From: Armatimonadota bacterium
GTDB taxonomy: Bacteria; Armatimonadota; Zipacnadia; Zipacnadales; FEN-943
NCBI GenBank assembly: GCA_026419655.1
Contig: JANZZA010000172.1
Location: forward strand, 1 to 15,851
Direction of reading: 5' to 3'
DNA: 15,851 bases
A program made the position numbers and the translations under genes. Position 1 is the first letter of the stretch; each line of letters opens with the position of its first letter. The notes beneath the pieces are model-generated. The model made no database searches. It was given only the letters and a program-made list of their open reading frames with translations, and was not told where the DNA came from. Shown piece after piece: positions 5,672 to 13,856 of this stretch.

Positions 5672-8146
5672 ATGACCCCAAAGGCGACCTTATGTGTACT
5701 TGCGTTGCACCTTTGTGGGCTTGTTTGGGCCGCTGAGCGCACCGTAATTCCCCTGGATGGCACCTGGCAGATAGCCCAGGGCACCATGGACGGTCCCACG
5801 GAAGATTTCTCGCGCACTTGTCCCGTGCCGGGGCTAGTGGACCTGGCGCGGCCAGCCTACGATGAGGTAGGCGTGGCCAGCAGGCTGCGGGAAGCCTTCT
5901 GGTACAAGCGGACAGTGGAAGTGCCCGGGCCGAGGCGTGCCGTGGCTATCCTGAAGGTCACGAAGGCCCAGTTTGGGACCAAGGCCTGGGTCAATGGCAG
6001 GGACGTGGGGCTGCACTGGGGCTGCTTCACGCCGGGATATTTCGACGTAACCGAAGCCATCAAGTGGGGCGCATCTAACGAGATAGTTATTCGCGTAGGC
6101 GCTTATAGAGATGCCGTGCCGACCTGGGTGCCCACCAACACCGACTATGAGCAGTCCAGGTGGATACCGGGGATTTACGATTCGGTGACCCTTACGCTGG
6201 CGGACGAAGTATACGTGGCATCGGTGCAGGTGGCGCCTGACATCTCTCGCGGCCTGGCGAAGACAGAAGCTGTTGTCCGAAACGCTGGCGCCGCGGCTAA
6301 AGAAGTACCCGTGCGGCTAAGCGTAAGGGAATGGAAGTCGGGAAAGCCAGCGGGGCCAGCCGTCGCGCGAAGGATTACCGTGCCAGCAGGACGGGAAGCG
6401 ACCGCGAGGATTTCCGTCAAGCTCGACCGCCCGCACCTGTGGTCGCCGGAAGACCCCTTCCTGTACGTGGCGCGCGTCCAGGCAGGCGAGGACTTAGTTG
6501 AGGCTCGCTTTGGCATGAGGGAGCTGCGCTTCGACCCGAAGACGGGCCGCGCCCTTCTCAACGGGCAGCCTTATTTCCTTCGCGGGACGAATTTCTGCAT
6601 GTTCCGCTTTTTCGAGGACCCCATCCGCGGGGACTTGCCGTGGAATCGGGAGTGGGTGCGGCGACTCCTGGAGCTTCCCAGGACGGCTCTTCACTGGAAT
6701 TCCGCCCGCGTCTGCATTGCCCCCTTTCCCGAGTTCTGGTACGACCTGGCGGACGAGATAGGGTGGCTGCTGCAGGACGAGTTTCCCATCTGGGGTTTTC
6801 GCGAGGAATGGAGCCAGGAGGAACTGGAGCGTCAGTTTGCCGAATGGGTGCAGGAGCGGTGGAATCATGCCAGCATAGTGGTTTGGGACGCCTGCAACGA
6901 GACGCTGACGCCGCGCACGGGCCAGCTCATTGAGAAGACAAGAAAACTGGACCTTTCTGACCGCCCCTGGGATGACGGGTATTCGAGGCGCCATCGGCCC
7001 ACGGACCCGATGGAGATTCATCCCTACCTGTTCCTGGGCCAGGCGGTTGAGTGGGACCCTGGAGCGCTTGGAGCCGTGGCCGACCGTGCCATCCGTCTTC
7101 TTGACCCGCCCTTCATAATCAACGAGTACGATGCCCTCTGGCTGCAGCGCGAGGGCAGGCCCGCCACGGGCTACCAGGCCTTCTTTGACACGAACCTTGG
7201 TCCAAACGTGACTGCCGAGCAGCGCCGGGAGGCCCTAGCGTATCTCGGGGCGGCGCTGACCGAATACTGGCGCGCCCGGCGCGAGGCCGCCGGCGTACAA
7301 TGGTTCTGCTATCTCACCTATTCCCGGCCCGGCGGCGTCACCAGCGATAACTTTATTGACCTGCACAATCTCATCCTCGAGCCGCACTTCCTTGATTATC
7401 TGAGCAATGCCTTCGCGCCGCTGGCCGTAATGATTGACGATTGCCGTGCCTGGGAGACAGCAGGGGCGGAAAAACGCTATGGCCTCATCGTCACCAATGA
7501 CCTGGACGCAGCCAAGGAAGGCGTGGTGCATTTGGAGTTGGTGGCGCAAGAGGGTGGGCAGACCATAAGTCGTGGCCAAGCACGCTTTCACGTAAAGGCC
7601 TTCGGTCAGGTGTCGGTGAGCGTGCCCATTAAGTTCCCAAGCGAGGCCGGGGCATACATGCTGCGGGCGGAGCTGCGGGCGGCCAGTGGCGAGAAAGCGC
7701 TAAGTCGGCGGAAAATCCAGTTGCTGACGCCGCAAGAGGCCCGGCGGAGGTATAACCTGGCCGAGGGTAAGCCCGTTGCCGCTTCCAGCGAGGTCACCGA
7801 TGCCCGCGGCAACTGCCCGGCCCACTTTGTAAACGACGGGAAGTCTTCCACCCGCTGGTCGTCTGAGTTCAGCGACCCCCAGTGGATACAGATTGACCTT
7901 GGCGAAGAGCAGACCATCGGCCGGGTAGAACTTACCTGGGAGACCGCCTATGGGAAGTCGTACAGGATAGAAGTCTCGTCCGACGGAGAGAACTGGCGGA
8001 CGGTCTACGAGACCAGGGACGGTCGCGGGGGCACCGAAAAGATAGTGTTCTCCCCGACTGTGGCCCGATACGTCAGGATGTACGGAGAGCGTCGCGGCAC
8101 CCAATGGGGCTATTCGCTTTGGGAGATGCGAGTGTTTGAGCCGTGA
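5672..8146 (+). CDS. Secreted GH2-family glycosidase with C-terminal F5/8C (CBM32-like) domain
   Basis: 824 residues. A retaining beta-glycosidase of the beta-galactosidase/beta-glucuronidase/beta-mannosidase family, probably exported to act on extracellular or periplasmic glycans. A signal peptide (1-20, ending LVWA-A) is followed by the GH2 sugar-binding jelly roll (about 25-180, including LDGTWQIAQG, WVNG and GIYD), an Ig-like domain (about 180-285), and the TIM barrel (about 286-585). Catalytic residues fit the family: acid/base Glu410 in WDACNE and nucleophile Glu485 in FIINEYD. A beta-sandwich (about 600-685) precedes a discoidin/F5-8C domain (695-824) with typical NLAEGKPVAASSE and TRWSSEFSDPQWIQIDLG stretches. 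The start at ATG 5672 has GAGGAAGG 3-5 bases upstream and gives a clean signal peptide. Substrate is not decidable; both catalytic glutamates are present, so it should be active. Confidence 0.93.
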   Translation: MTPKATLCVLALHLCGLVWAAERTVIPLDGTWQIAQGTMDGPTEDFSRTCPVPGLVDLARPAYDEVGVASRLREAFWYKRTVEVPGPRRAVAILKVTKAQFGTKAWVNGRDVGLHWGCFTPGYFDVTEAIKWGASNEIVIRVGAYRDAVPTWVPTNTDYEQSRWIPGIYDSVTLTLADEVYVASVQVAPDISRGLAKTEAVVRNAGAAAKEVPVRLSVREWKSGKPAGPAVARRITVPAGREATARISVKLDRPHLWSPEDPFLYVARVQAGEDLVEARFGMRELRFDPKTGRALLNGQPYFLRGTNFCMFRFFEDPIRGDLPWNREWVRRLLELPRTALHWNSARVCIAPFPEFWYDLADEIGWLLQDEFPIWGFREEWSQEELERQFAEWVQERWNHASIVVWDACNETLTPRTGQLIEKTRKLDLSDRPWDDGYSRRHRPTDPMEIHPYLFLGQAVEWDPGALGAVADRAIRLLDPPFIINEYDALWLQREGRPATGYQAFFDTNLGPNVTAEQRREALAYLGAALTEYWRARREAAGVQWFCYLTYSRPGGVTSDNFIDLHNLILEPHFLDYLSNAFAPLAVMIDDCRAWETAGAEKRYGLIVTNDLDAAKEGVVHLELVAQEGGQTISRGQARFHVKAFGQVSVSVPIKFPSEAGAYMLRAELRAASGEKALSRRKIQLLTPQEARRRYNLAEGKPVAASSEVTDARGNCPAHFVNDGKSSTRWSSEFSDPQWIQIDLGEEQTIGRVELTWETAYGKSYRIEVSSDGENWRTVYETRDGRGGTEKIVFSPTVARYVRMYGERRGTQWGYSLWEMRVFEP

Positions 8147-8150
8147 GGCT

Positions 8151-8166
8151 TGCCGCTTGGGCGGCA
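8151..8166 (+). terminator. Small hairpin after the GH2 gene
   Basis: TGCCGC-TTGG-GCGGCA, a perfect 6-bp stem with a 4-base loop, begins 4 bases after the stop codon. No U-tract follows, so it may be an RNA 3'-end stabiliser or a weak terminator. Confidence 0.4.
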
Positions 8167-8281
8167 TCTGAGCGGCTCTTACCACGAGTCAAGCAGTCTT
8201 CCCATAGTCGGCCCTAGCAGACACGTAAAGAGGACCGCCGCAACAACTGGTCTCGGCTTATCCAGAGTAAAGAAAGTTTAG

Positions 8282-8304
8282 AAGGCCGTGCGCCCGACCT
8301 TTTA
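8282..8304. terminator. Possible bidirectional terminator
   Basis: AAGGCCG pairs with CGACCTT (one C-A mismatch, 6-base loop) and is followed by TTT on the plus strand and by CTAAACTTTCTTT on the minus strand. It is placed where the convergent GH2 and kinase transcripts would end. The stem is short, so confidence is low. Confidence 0.35.
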
Positions 8305-8331
8305 CCCGCAAGCACGTCTGGAGGCCAGAAA

Positions 8332-8345
8332 AGCGACTTCTGCAA
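8332..8345 (+). repeat. Dispersed intergenic motif, copy C
   Basis: AGCGACTTCTGCAA, matching copy A (3412-3425) at 12 of 14 positions and followed by CAGTCCCC. The most divergent of the three copies. Confidence 0.3.
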
Positions 8346-8411
8346 CAGTCCCCAAAGGGTTCCTGGAACAGCAAGTGCCTCGCCCAACACCTTGGAAATA
8401 GATAGCGTCTC

Positions 8412-8442
8412 GTGGAAACCCTGGAGGGTAGTTTTCCTCCAC
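8412..8442. repeat. Nested hairpin
   Basis: Outer arms GTGGA (8412-8416) and TCCAC (8438-8442) enclose ACCCT-GG-AGGGT (8418-8429). It lies about 150 bases downstream of the kinase stop, which is at the minus-strand 3' side. Function unknown. Confidence 0.4.
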
Positions 8443-8588
8443 CGTCTTACCAGACTTTTCCGCATGGGTCCTGCCCCGCGCGCCGTGGCAAGAAGTAGAA
8501 GTACCGGTTGCCGCCACGACCCCGCGAGGGTAGCAATTTTGGCTCACATGGCCCCGCTCGGCTTGCGCTTTAGGCGCAGCTAGCGTGG

Positions 8589-9539
8589 TTACTGCCTGGC
8601 TTCCTGCTGTCGTATGAAAGCCTCGACGTCCGCGCGGAACTTAGCTCCTTCCATTGGTCCCTGTTCGGTGGCAGCCAGGGCGCCGCAAGCGTTGGCCAGG
8701 CGGCCAATCTCCTCGAGCGGGAGACCTTCCAATAGGCCACACACAACGCCCGCTGCAAAGCAATCCCCGGCCCCCGTCGGGTCTACCACCTCGACCGGAT
8801 ACGGAGGCAGCCGGAGGGACTGTTCGGGCGTGCATAGCAAACAGCCGTCCGGACCAAGTTTCACGGCGACAATCCTTGCGCCCCTATCGAGGAGCTTTTC
8901 GGCGCCAGCCTGGGGGTCGTCTTCGCCGGTAAGGGCCGCAAGCTCGGTCGCGCCGGGTAGCACAAGAGCCGCACGCGCCAAAACTGGCTCGCAGAGGGCG
9001 CGGAACTCTTCCAGGCCGCCCATCAGCAACTCAGGACGGAGGTTTGGGTCGAAGGACACGTCGCAGCCGAGGCGGTGAGCGTCTTCGACAGCCTTGTAGC
9101 AAACATCTCGCATTCGCGAGGAGGCCGCGAGGGTAGAGCCGCAGATGTGCAGCCACTGCGCCCGCGCCAGATACATCTCCGGGACAGTGGGCAAGGCACC
9201 GGAGGCAGCATTGCCCATGTGGAAAATGAATTCCCGAGAACCATCTTTGCGATAAGTTATGAAAGCCACTCCAGTAGACAAATGAGGCATGGCGACCAGC
9301 TCGGTAGTCATGACGCCATCGGCTTCAAGGCGGTCAATGATAATGCGTCCGAAAGCGTCTTGGCCTACCGCACCCACGAAAGCCACGCGGTGGCCGAGTC
9401 GCGCTACCTGATCAGCGAAAATCGCGGGTGCGCCGCTGGCATAGGGGCCTACAAACTCGCCGACGACCTCGAGAGGTACACCTGCTCCCCGCCGCATGAT
9501 TTCTACAAGAGCTTCTCCGACGGCTACTACTTCTGGCAT
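8589..9539 (-). CDS. PfkB/ribokinase-family sugar kinase
   Basis: 316 residues, a usual length. Transfers the gamma-phosphate of ATP to a sugar or sugar acid in the cytoplasm. PfkB signature 1 lies at about 36-65 (GAPAIFADQVARLG then AFVGAVGQDAFG). Signature 2 is DPTGAGDCFAAG at 253-264, with catalytic base Asp259 and the anion-hole GAG. The Mg/ATP-side motif normally read N-x-x-E appears as LPGATEL (Glu199), as in several KDG-kinase- and fructokinase-like relatives. FHMGNAAS at 107-113 resembles the sugar-lid region of 2-keto-3-deoxygluconate kinases but lacks their YYR motif, so KDG kinase is possible but not supported. Start at ATG 9539 with a strong GGGAGGA site 7 bases upstream. The giant secreted-protein gene lies 192 bases upstream on the same strand; no strong promoter was recognised between them. 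Confidence 0.92.
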   Translation of the reverse strand: MPEVVAVGEALVEIMRRGAGVPLEVVGEFVGPYASGAPAIFADQVARLGHRVAFVGAVGQDAFGRIIIDRLEADGVMTTELVAMPHLSTGVAFITYRKDGSREFIFHMGNAASGALPTVPEMYLARAQWLHICGSTLAASSRMRDVCYKAVEDAHRLGCDVSFDPNLRPELLMGGLEEFRALCEPVLARAALVLPGATELAALTGEDDPQAGAEKLLDRGARIVAVKLGPDGCLLCTPEQSLRLPPYPVEVVDPTGAGDCFAAGVVCGLLEGLPLEEIGRLANACGALAATEQGPMEGAKFRADVEAFIRQQEARQ

Positions 9540-9692
9540 GACGTTTCCTCCCGCGATGGCGAAAGTTTGCCCGTTCGTCCTAGCCGCCCCCCTCGGCTCA
9601 ATAGCACCGGTCGCTAGATAACCCTACCACCCAGCATCCCTCACCTGCCTCCGATGAGCATAAGGCCTGCTCGACGACTTGCTGCCCTTCCG

Positions 9693-9725
9693 GGCCCATT
9701 AGGCCAGTAGATTCGCCGATGGGCC
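9693..9725. terminator. Inverted repeat after the giant protein gene
   Basis: GGCCCAT (9693-9699) and ATGGGCC (9719-9725) are exact reverse complements with a 19-base loop, starting 7 bases past the stop of the minus-strand giant gene. Just beyond it GCCC/GGGC forms another small stem. There is no U-run, so it is a weak or factor-dependent terminator at best. Confidence 0.35.
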
Positions 9726-9731
9726 GATAGT

Positions 9732-12700
9732 TCACCCACCGGCGTAAACCAGCGCCCGCAGCATGGCTTCAGCGTCGCGCCAGTCTATCACTCCATCGGG
9801 CTGGCTGACTACTGCCGGCCACGTGCCAACCATGGGTGCCAAATCGCAGGCGGCAGTATAGGTACCCGCTCGTGCCGACTTCCAGCCAGCAATAAAAACG
9901 GCCATATCCTGAGCCGTCACTTGCCCATCTCCATCCAGGTCTCCAAACACGGCCCCAGCGATTACCCTGGCTTCCTCACTTTCAATGGGGGCTAGGTCCT
10001 CACAGTACGAAACAGCGCGGAAGGTCAGGAGGGTGCCTGCGGGCACGTCCAAAGCCACCGGCAGTACCTGGGTAAGCTCCAAGGTCTTCCCCGGCGCTAT
10101 GGAGATATCCCGTATGAAGAGGACGTACCCCCGCGGCAGGTCTATCTTGGCGTACTGGCCGGGCGACGCCCCCGCCAGGTTGACGCGGGGGTCAACAACG
10201 AGGACGGTGCGGCGATGGTTCAGCGTCTCGCTGGCGGCTGCCGTGAGAGTAACAGTCACCCGGAGGTCACTGCCCGGGCGCACAAACACCGGCGGCTGGA
10301 GCCCAATCCGCAAGCGCGCAACGGTAGAAACAGTACTGACCGCCGCCCGGCTGACGTTGTCTTCAGGCGATGCTTCCACGATACCCGGCGGCACTACAAG
10401 GGAGCCAGTAAAACGTGCAATGGTGCCAATGGGGGCCTGCATGTACGCCATGAGCGTAAAGGTGACCTCGCGCGAGGCGCCGAGATTGTCAATCAAACTC
10501 TGCCAGGTCATCGTGATGCGTGTTTGTTCGTAGCTCCAAGGCCCGCCGCTTGGGGTCCACCAAGAGGGCTTCTCAACGACGAGAGCCGCCTCGCCACGGC
10601 GTTGGGCCGGAATGACCTCTGCCGGAGGCCGACCAAAGGTTTTCACGGTAACGCGCAATGCGCAGACAGTATCCTTGGCACATTCCGCCGGCGCCGTGAG
10701 TAAAATCTGCAAGTCCAGTTGAGGCTGCACGACCTGGGAGCTGGCGCTCGCCTTCGCAGACTGTGCCTCTGGCGCAGCCGCTACGGCAGCGGCGCCCATG
10801 CGCACTGTCCCTGTTGCCCAGTTGCCCGGCGGCGTGAGAGAAACCGTAGCAGTTTGTGTCTGGCCGGGGGCAAGGGTGGGCAGGTATGCAACCTCGACGT
10901 ACTGGCCACTGCTGACCCAGGGCAGTGATAGCTGAGCCGAAACCTGCCGGGCGTCCTGGGTCCCATGGTTTCCTACGGTCAGGGCTCCCTGGCCGGCCAG
11001 GCCCTGATGCAGTCGCGGCGGGACCGACAAAGCACACCAGACCAGGGGACGGCGCCCCGGCCCTGCTTCCCGCCGCCATTCCTCAGTCCGCGACTTGGGA
11101 CTGACTATTCTCACAGTCAATGTCTCGCCCGATAACTGATATGTGCCACGAATCTCTTCGCCAGGTGCCGTGCCGCCAGGGTCGCGTTCAGTTTCCAGAA
11201 CCGTCCCGTCGTGCGCCTGCATTTGTCCGAGAAGGGCCCGGTCAACGCCCCCGCGGTCACTGTAGCGCAAGTACGCGCCGCCAAGGTCCACCCTGAGCGT
11301 CTCTGTCCACGTGGGAGAAACCAGGCCGCTGCCTTCGTCTATCCGCGAGAGCTTCCACACCCCAGACAATGAAGGCTCGATCAGGCCCTGGGCGTCCAAC
11401 AAGAGCCAGGAAGTGGTTGTCTGCTGGTCGCAGGGCAGAAGGGGTGCCAGGGTGAGACGGCCGCCAGTGACAGAGTACTGATACGCTACTGTGCCAGGGG
11501 TCTTGTCTGCTGAGGCTGTGGTGTAAGAGATAACCAGCGTGTTGGCGTCCGTGACCACTTTCCCCTGGCGCCACGAGCCCGTTGCATCCAGACGCTCGTA
11601 GCGGGTCCGGCCGTCAAGCGAGATGTTCAAGGTCTCGCTGGTCATAGCTGTGCCTTGAACACGTCCCCACAGGCCTATCAGATTCGGATCGAAGTAGGCC
11701 TTCAGTTTTATCTGCCCAACCTTCGTGGCCGGCAGGTTACTGCCGGCGACCCAAAGGTCAGCCGTGCCGGGGCTGGCAGCCGACGTGTCAAACTGGGCCA
11801 CAGCGCTGCCCGGGTCATGCCACACGATGCGGCCGGCCAAGGTGCCGGTGGGGAGACTCAGCCATGCTTCCAGGTCGGCCGGCAAGGCTTCGCCCCGGAT
11901 GGTCACCTGAGCGCCAGTCACCAGCGGCAGCAAGGGCGGCCCAAACTCGGTCACGGTCGCCGCAGGCGCAGCCTGCTTGAAGACAACGATGCGCGAGTTG
12001 GCCGTGTCGGCCACGTACAGCTTGCCAGAGCTCACGAAGATACTGCCCCTTGGTCCCAGCGGGCCAGCGACGGGAGGCAATTGGCTGGTAGAGTCAACAG
12101 GCGTCCCAAACTCGTCGAGGACCAGCACCCGCCCGTCCGAGCAGTAGGCAAAAACCGCGCCGTCGTCTGTGGCGCACAGGTCGCTTATGGCAGTCGGCAG
12201 ATTCCAGCGGCGCAGGAAGGTGCCGGTCGTGTTGAACACCATGACGCGCCCGGCAGAGAGGTCGTCCTCCGCAGTGAATACCCGGCCGCCGCCGACAGCT
12301 ATAGCCTTTGGCTGGAATTGCTTGGTGGGCGGCTCACCGGCTCCACCCCAAGAACGCAGGAACGTCCCGTTGGCCGAGAATACCTGGACGCGGTTATTCA
12401 AGGTGTCAGCGACATACACCTCGCCCGTCGGCCCTACGGCCACATCTGACGGACCGGCTAGTTGGCCTCGGCCGGCCCCCCAGGCGCCCCACTGGCCAAT
12501 AAGCGTGCCGTCCGCTGCCAGCACCAGGAGTCCCCCGAGACTGGTGTTTGTGGGCTGGTCGGCGTTGACGACAACATAGCGGCCGTCGGGCAAGGCCGTA
12601 ATTGGCCCTGGCCTGGCCGGCAGGGCAACCGCGCCGGCAGCCGAACCACTGGCCGACAAAAAGCTCACGCGCCAGTTGTCAGTATCGCTCACCACAAAGC

Positions 12701-13760
12701 GCCCGTCGGATGTAACGAGGAGTCCGGTCGGGTGCCACAGCGCGTCGGGCGGCCCAGGTGTCTGCTGGTATGTGGCCGTTATGGACAGCTCCGGGTCGAA
12801 AAGATATACGTGGCCCGGGCGGTCGCCAGCGGGGTACATGCCGTAGATGGCCCATTGGTCGCGCGTGAACTCCATGAGCCGCAGCCACGGCTCCCGAGCG
12901 ATGGTGGCTACGTCCGGCCGCTGCCGTTCTACTGCGCCCGTGAGGCTCATGCGCAGGAGGGTCAGACTGCCCGGACTGCTCCCTGGCACCAGGGCGAAGA
13001 ACCTGGACTCCCCGCCTGTGTAGGCAAGGCTACGGGAACAATACCACAACGGCGGCAGAGGCCCTTCATCCCGGAGCTGATACGCGCCGACGAACCCCCC
13101 GGACAAGGTCCTTTGCTCAATCCAGGACTTGCCCTGGACGCCGTCGCCCTGGTAGGCATACACAAACACTGCGGCGCCCGTGACGAAGAAGTCGAAGATC
13201 CAGTCCCAACGTCCCGGGCTGGAAGCCGACGAGGAAATGGTGGAAAGCAAATAGCCGTCGAAATTGAATTTGCGAAGGCGCGACTGGCGTGACTGGAAGT
13301 CATAACAGGCAGCCCATAGTCCATCGGCACTGGCCATCTTGCACACCAGTTCCCCACCAGGCGGCCGGAGCATGTAGCGGAATCCGCCCTGGTCGCCATA
13401 TACCTTGATGAGACCGTCATAAGCGTCTGCGACGGCGACGTAGTTAGAGCCACCAGTGGTGCACAGGGGATCATAGATGGGGCGCGGGCTTGTGGCCGCT
13501 CCGTCAATCACGCGTACGATGCCGCCGTCGAGCGTGTAGCGAAGGATACCTTCGGGCGTCACCGCCCAATCTAGGCCGATCGAGTGACCGGTGCCAACCA
13601 CGTTGATAATAGGCAGCACGCGGCCAGGGCCAGCAAGGGTAGCTTCATACTGCCAGGCCGCCGACGCCGGTACGGTCAAAGCCCCGCCGCCAGCCGCCAA
13701 GACACCAACAACCCAGGCCCAGGCCGCCGGTTTAGCCACTGGGTTGTCGAGCCGAAGCAT
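9732..13760 (-). CDS. Giant secreted NHL-propeller protein with dockerin-like C-terminus
   Basis: 1342 residues from ATG 13760; function not recognised. The N-terminal signal peptide (about 1-35) ends TVPASAAW. Residues about 40-600 read as beta-propeller, with clear NHL-type repeats at about 345-600: VVSDTDNWRV, LAGPSDVAVGPTGEVYVADTLNNRVQVF and KLYVADTANSRIVVF. Then comes a TIG/IPT-like domain (about 601-688), two related beta-rich modules (about 691-788 and 795-900), and two or three CARDB-like beta-sandwiches (about 909-1270). The C-terminus is a dockerin-like EF-hand pair: FGDLDGDGQVTAQD (about 1272) and PDGVIDWRDAEAMLRAL (about 1321), the second with a long insert after CDLAP. The start was chosen at ATG 13760 because GGAGGT lies 10 bases upstream and the signal peptide then begins correctly; a GTG at 13796 is the alternative. 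Likely an extracellular binding or scaffold protein (inference). Confidence 0.85.
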   Translation of the reverse strand: MLRLDNPVAKPAAWAWVVGVLAAGGGALTVPASAAWQYEATLAGPGRVLPIINVVGTGHSIGLDWAVTPEGILRYTLDGGIVRVIDGAATSPRPIYDPLCTTGGSNYVAVADAYDGLIKVYGDQGGFRYMLRPPGGELVCKMASADGLWAACYDFQSRQSRLRKFNFDGYLLSTISSSASSPGRWDWIFDFFVTGAAVFVYAYQGDGVQGKSWIEQRTLSGGFVGAYQLRDEGPLPPLWYCSRSLAYTGGESRFFALVPGSSPGSLTLLRMSLTGAVERQRPDVATIAREPWLRLMEFTRDQWAIYGMYPAGDRPGHVYLFDPELSITATYQQTPGPPDALWHPTGLLVTSDGRFVVSDTDNWRVSFLSASGSAAGAVALPARPGPITALPDGRYVVVNADQPTNTSLGGLLVLAADGTLIGQWGAWGAGRGQLAGPSDVAVGPTGEVYVADTLNNRVQVFSANGTFLRSWGGAGEPPTKQFQPKAIAVGGGRVFTAEDDLSAGRVMVFNTTGTFLRRWNLPTAISDLCATDDGAVFAYCSDGRVLVLDEFGTPVDSTSQLPPVAGPLGPRGSIFVSSGKLYVADTANSRIVVFKQAAPAATVTEFGPPLLPLVTGAQVTIRGEALPADLEAWLSLPTGTLAGRIVWHDPGSAVAQFDTSAASPGTADLWVAGSNLPATKVGQIKLKAYFDPNLIGLWGRVQGTAMTSETLNISLDGRTRYERLDATGSWRQGKVVTDANTLVISYTTASADKTPGTVAYQYSVTGGRLTLAPLLPCDQQTTTSWLLLDAQGLIEPSLSGVWKLSRIDEGSGLVSPTWTETLRVDLGGAYLRYSDRGGVDRALLGQMQAHDGTVLETERDPGGTAPGEEIRGTYQLSGETLTVRIVSPKSRTEEWRREAGPGRRPLVWCALSVPPRLHQGLAGQGALTVGNHGTQDARQVSAQLSLPWVSSGQYVEVAYLPTLAPGQTQTATVSLTPPGNWATGTVRMGAAAVAAAPEAQSAKASASSQVVQPQLDLQILLTAPAECAKDTVCALRVTVKTFGRPPAEVIPAQRRGEAALVVEKPSWWTPSGGPWSYEQTRITMTWQSLIDNLGASREVTFTLMAYMQAPIGTIARFTGSLVVPPGIVEASPEDNVSRAAVSTVSTVARLRIGLQPPVFVRPGSDLRVTVTLTAAASETLNHRRTVLVVDPRVNLAGASPGQYAKIDLPRGYVLFIRDISIAPGKTLELTQVLPVALDVPAGTLLTFRAVSYCEDLAPIESEEARVIAGAVFGDLDGDGQVTAQDMAVFIAGWKSARAGTYTAACDLAPMVGTWPAVVSQPDGVIDWRDAEAMLRALVYAGG

Positions 13761-13856
13761 GCAGCGTCGGACCTCCGCTCGCGCAGCTATCTGCACTGGC
13801 GAGTTTCGCTACCGGATGGTAGACTCCTATCCGCCTTCGCAGAAGGGGTTTTAGGG
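13761..13856. promoter_or_regulatory. Divergent intergenic spacer, giant protein / cobB
   Basis: 96 bases separate two divergent starts, so both promoters must lie here or inside the genes. On the plus strand, TAGACT (13820-13825) could be a -10 for cobB, but the matching -35 is poor. GGAT/ATCC flank this element as a small inverted repeat. No confident promoter call can be made. Confidence 0.3.

Larger units (their letters stand above)
8147..8588. other. Convergent intergenic region between GH2 and kinase genes
   Basis: 442 bases without a gene, lying between two convergent 3' ends, where terminators are expected. Visible: a TGCCGC/GCGGCA hairpin right after the GH2 stop (8151-8166); an AAGG/CCTT stem near 8282-8303 with U-rich tails on both strands; a nested GTGGA/TCCAC hairpin (8412-8442) with inner ACCCT/AGGGT; TGCGC/GCGCA (8564-8578) just past the kinase stop; and one copy of the dispersed motif at 8332-8345. 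Confidence 0.6.

Noticed and set aside
9732..13760. Cellulosome component
   Set aside because: Only a single dockerin-like end is seen, with an atypical second loop; no cohesin domain or cellulosomal enzyme is present in the window.
13761..13796. Earlier GTG start for the giant secreted protein
   Set aside because: ATG at 13760 has GGAGGT in front and places the signal peptide at the N-terminus; the GTG start would put 12 charged residues before it.
13584..13856. N-terminal extension of the sirtuin by about 90 residues
   Set aside because: It overlaps the divergent giant gene, has no homology-like features, and the ATG at 13857 has a ribosome site and the usual family length.
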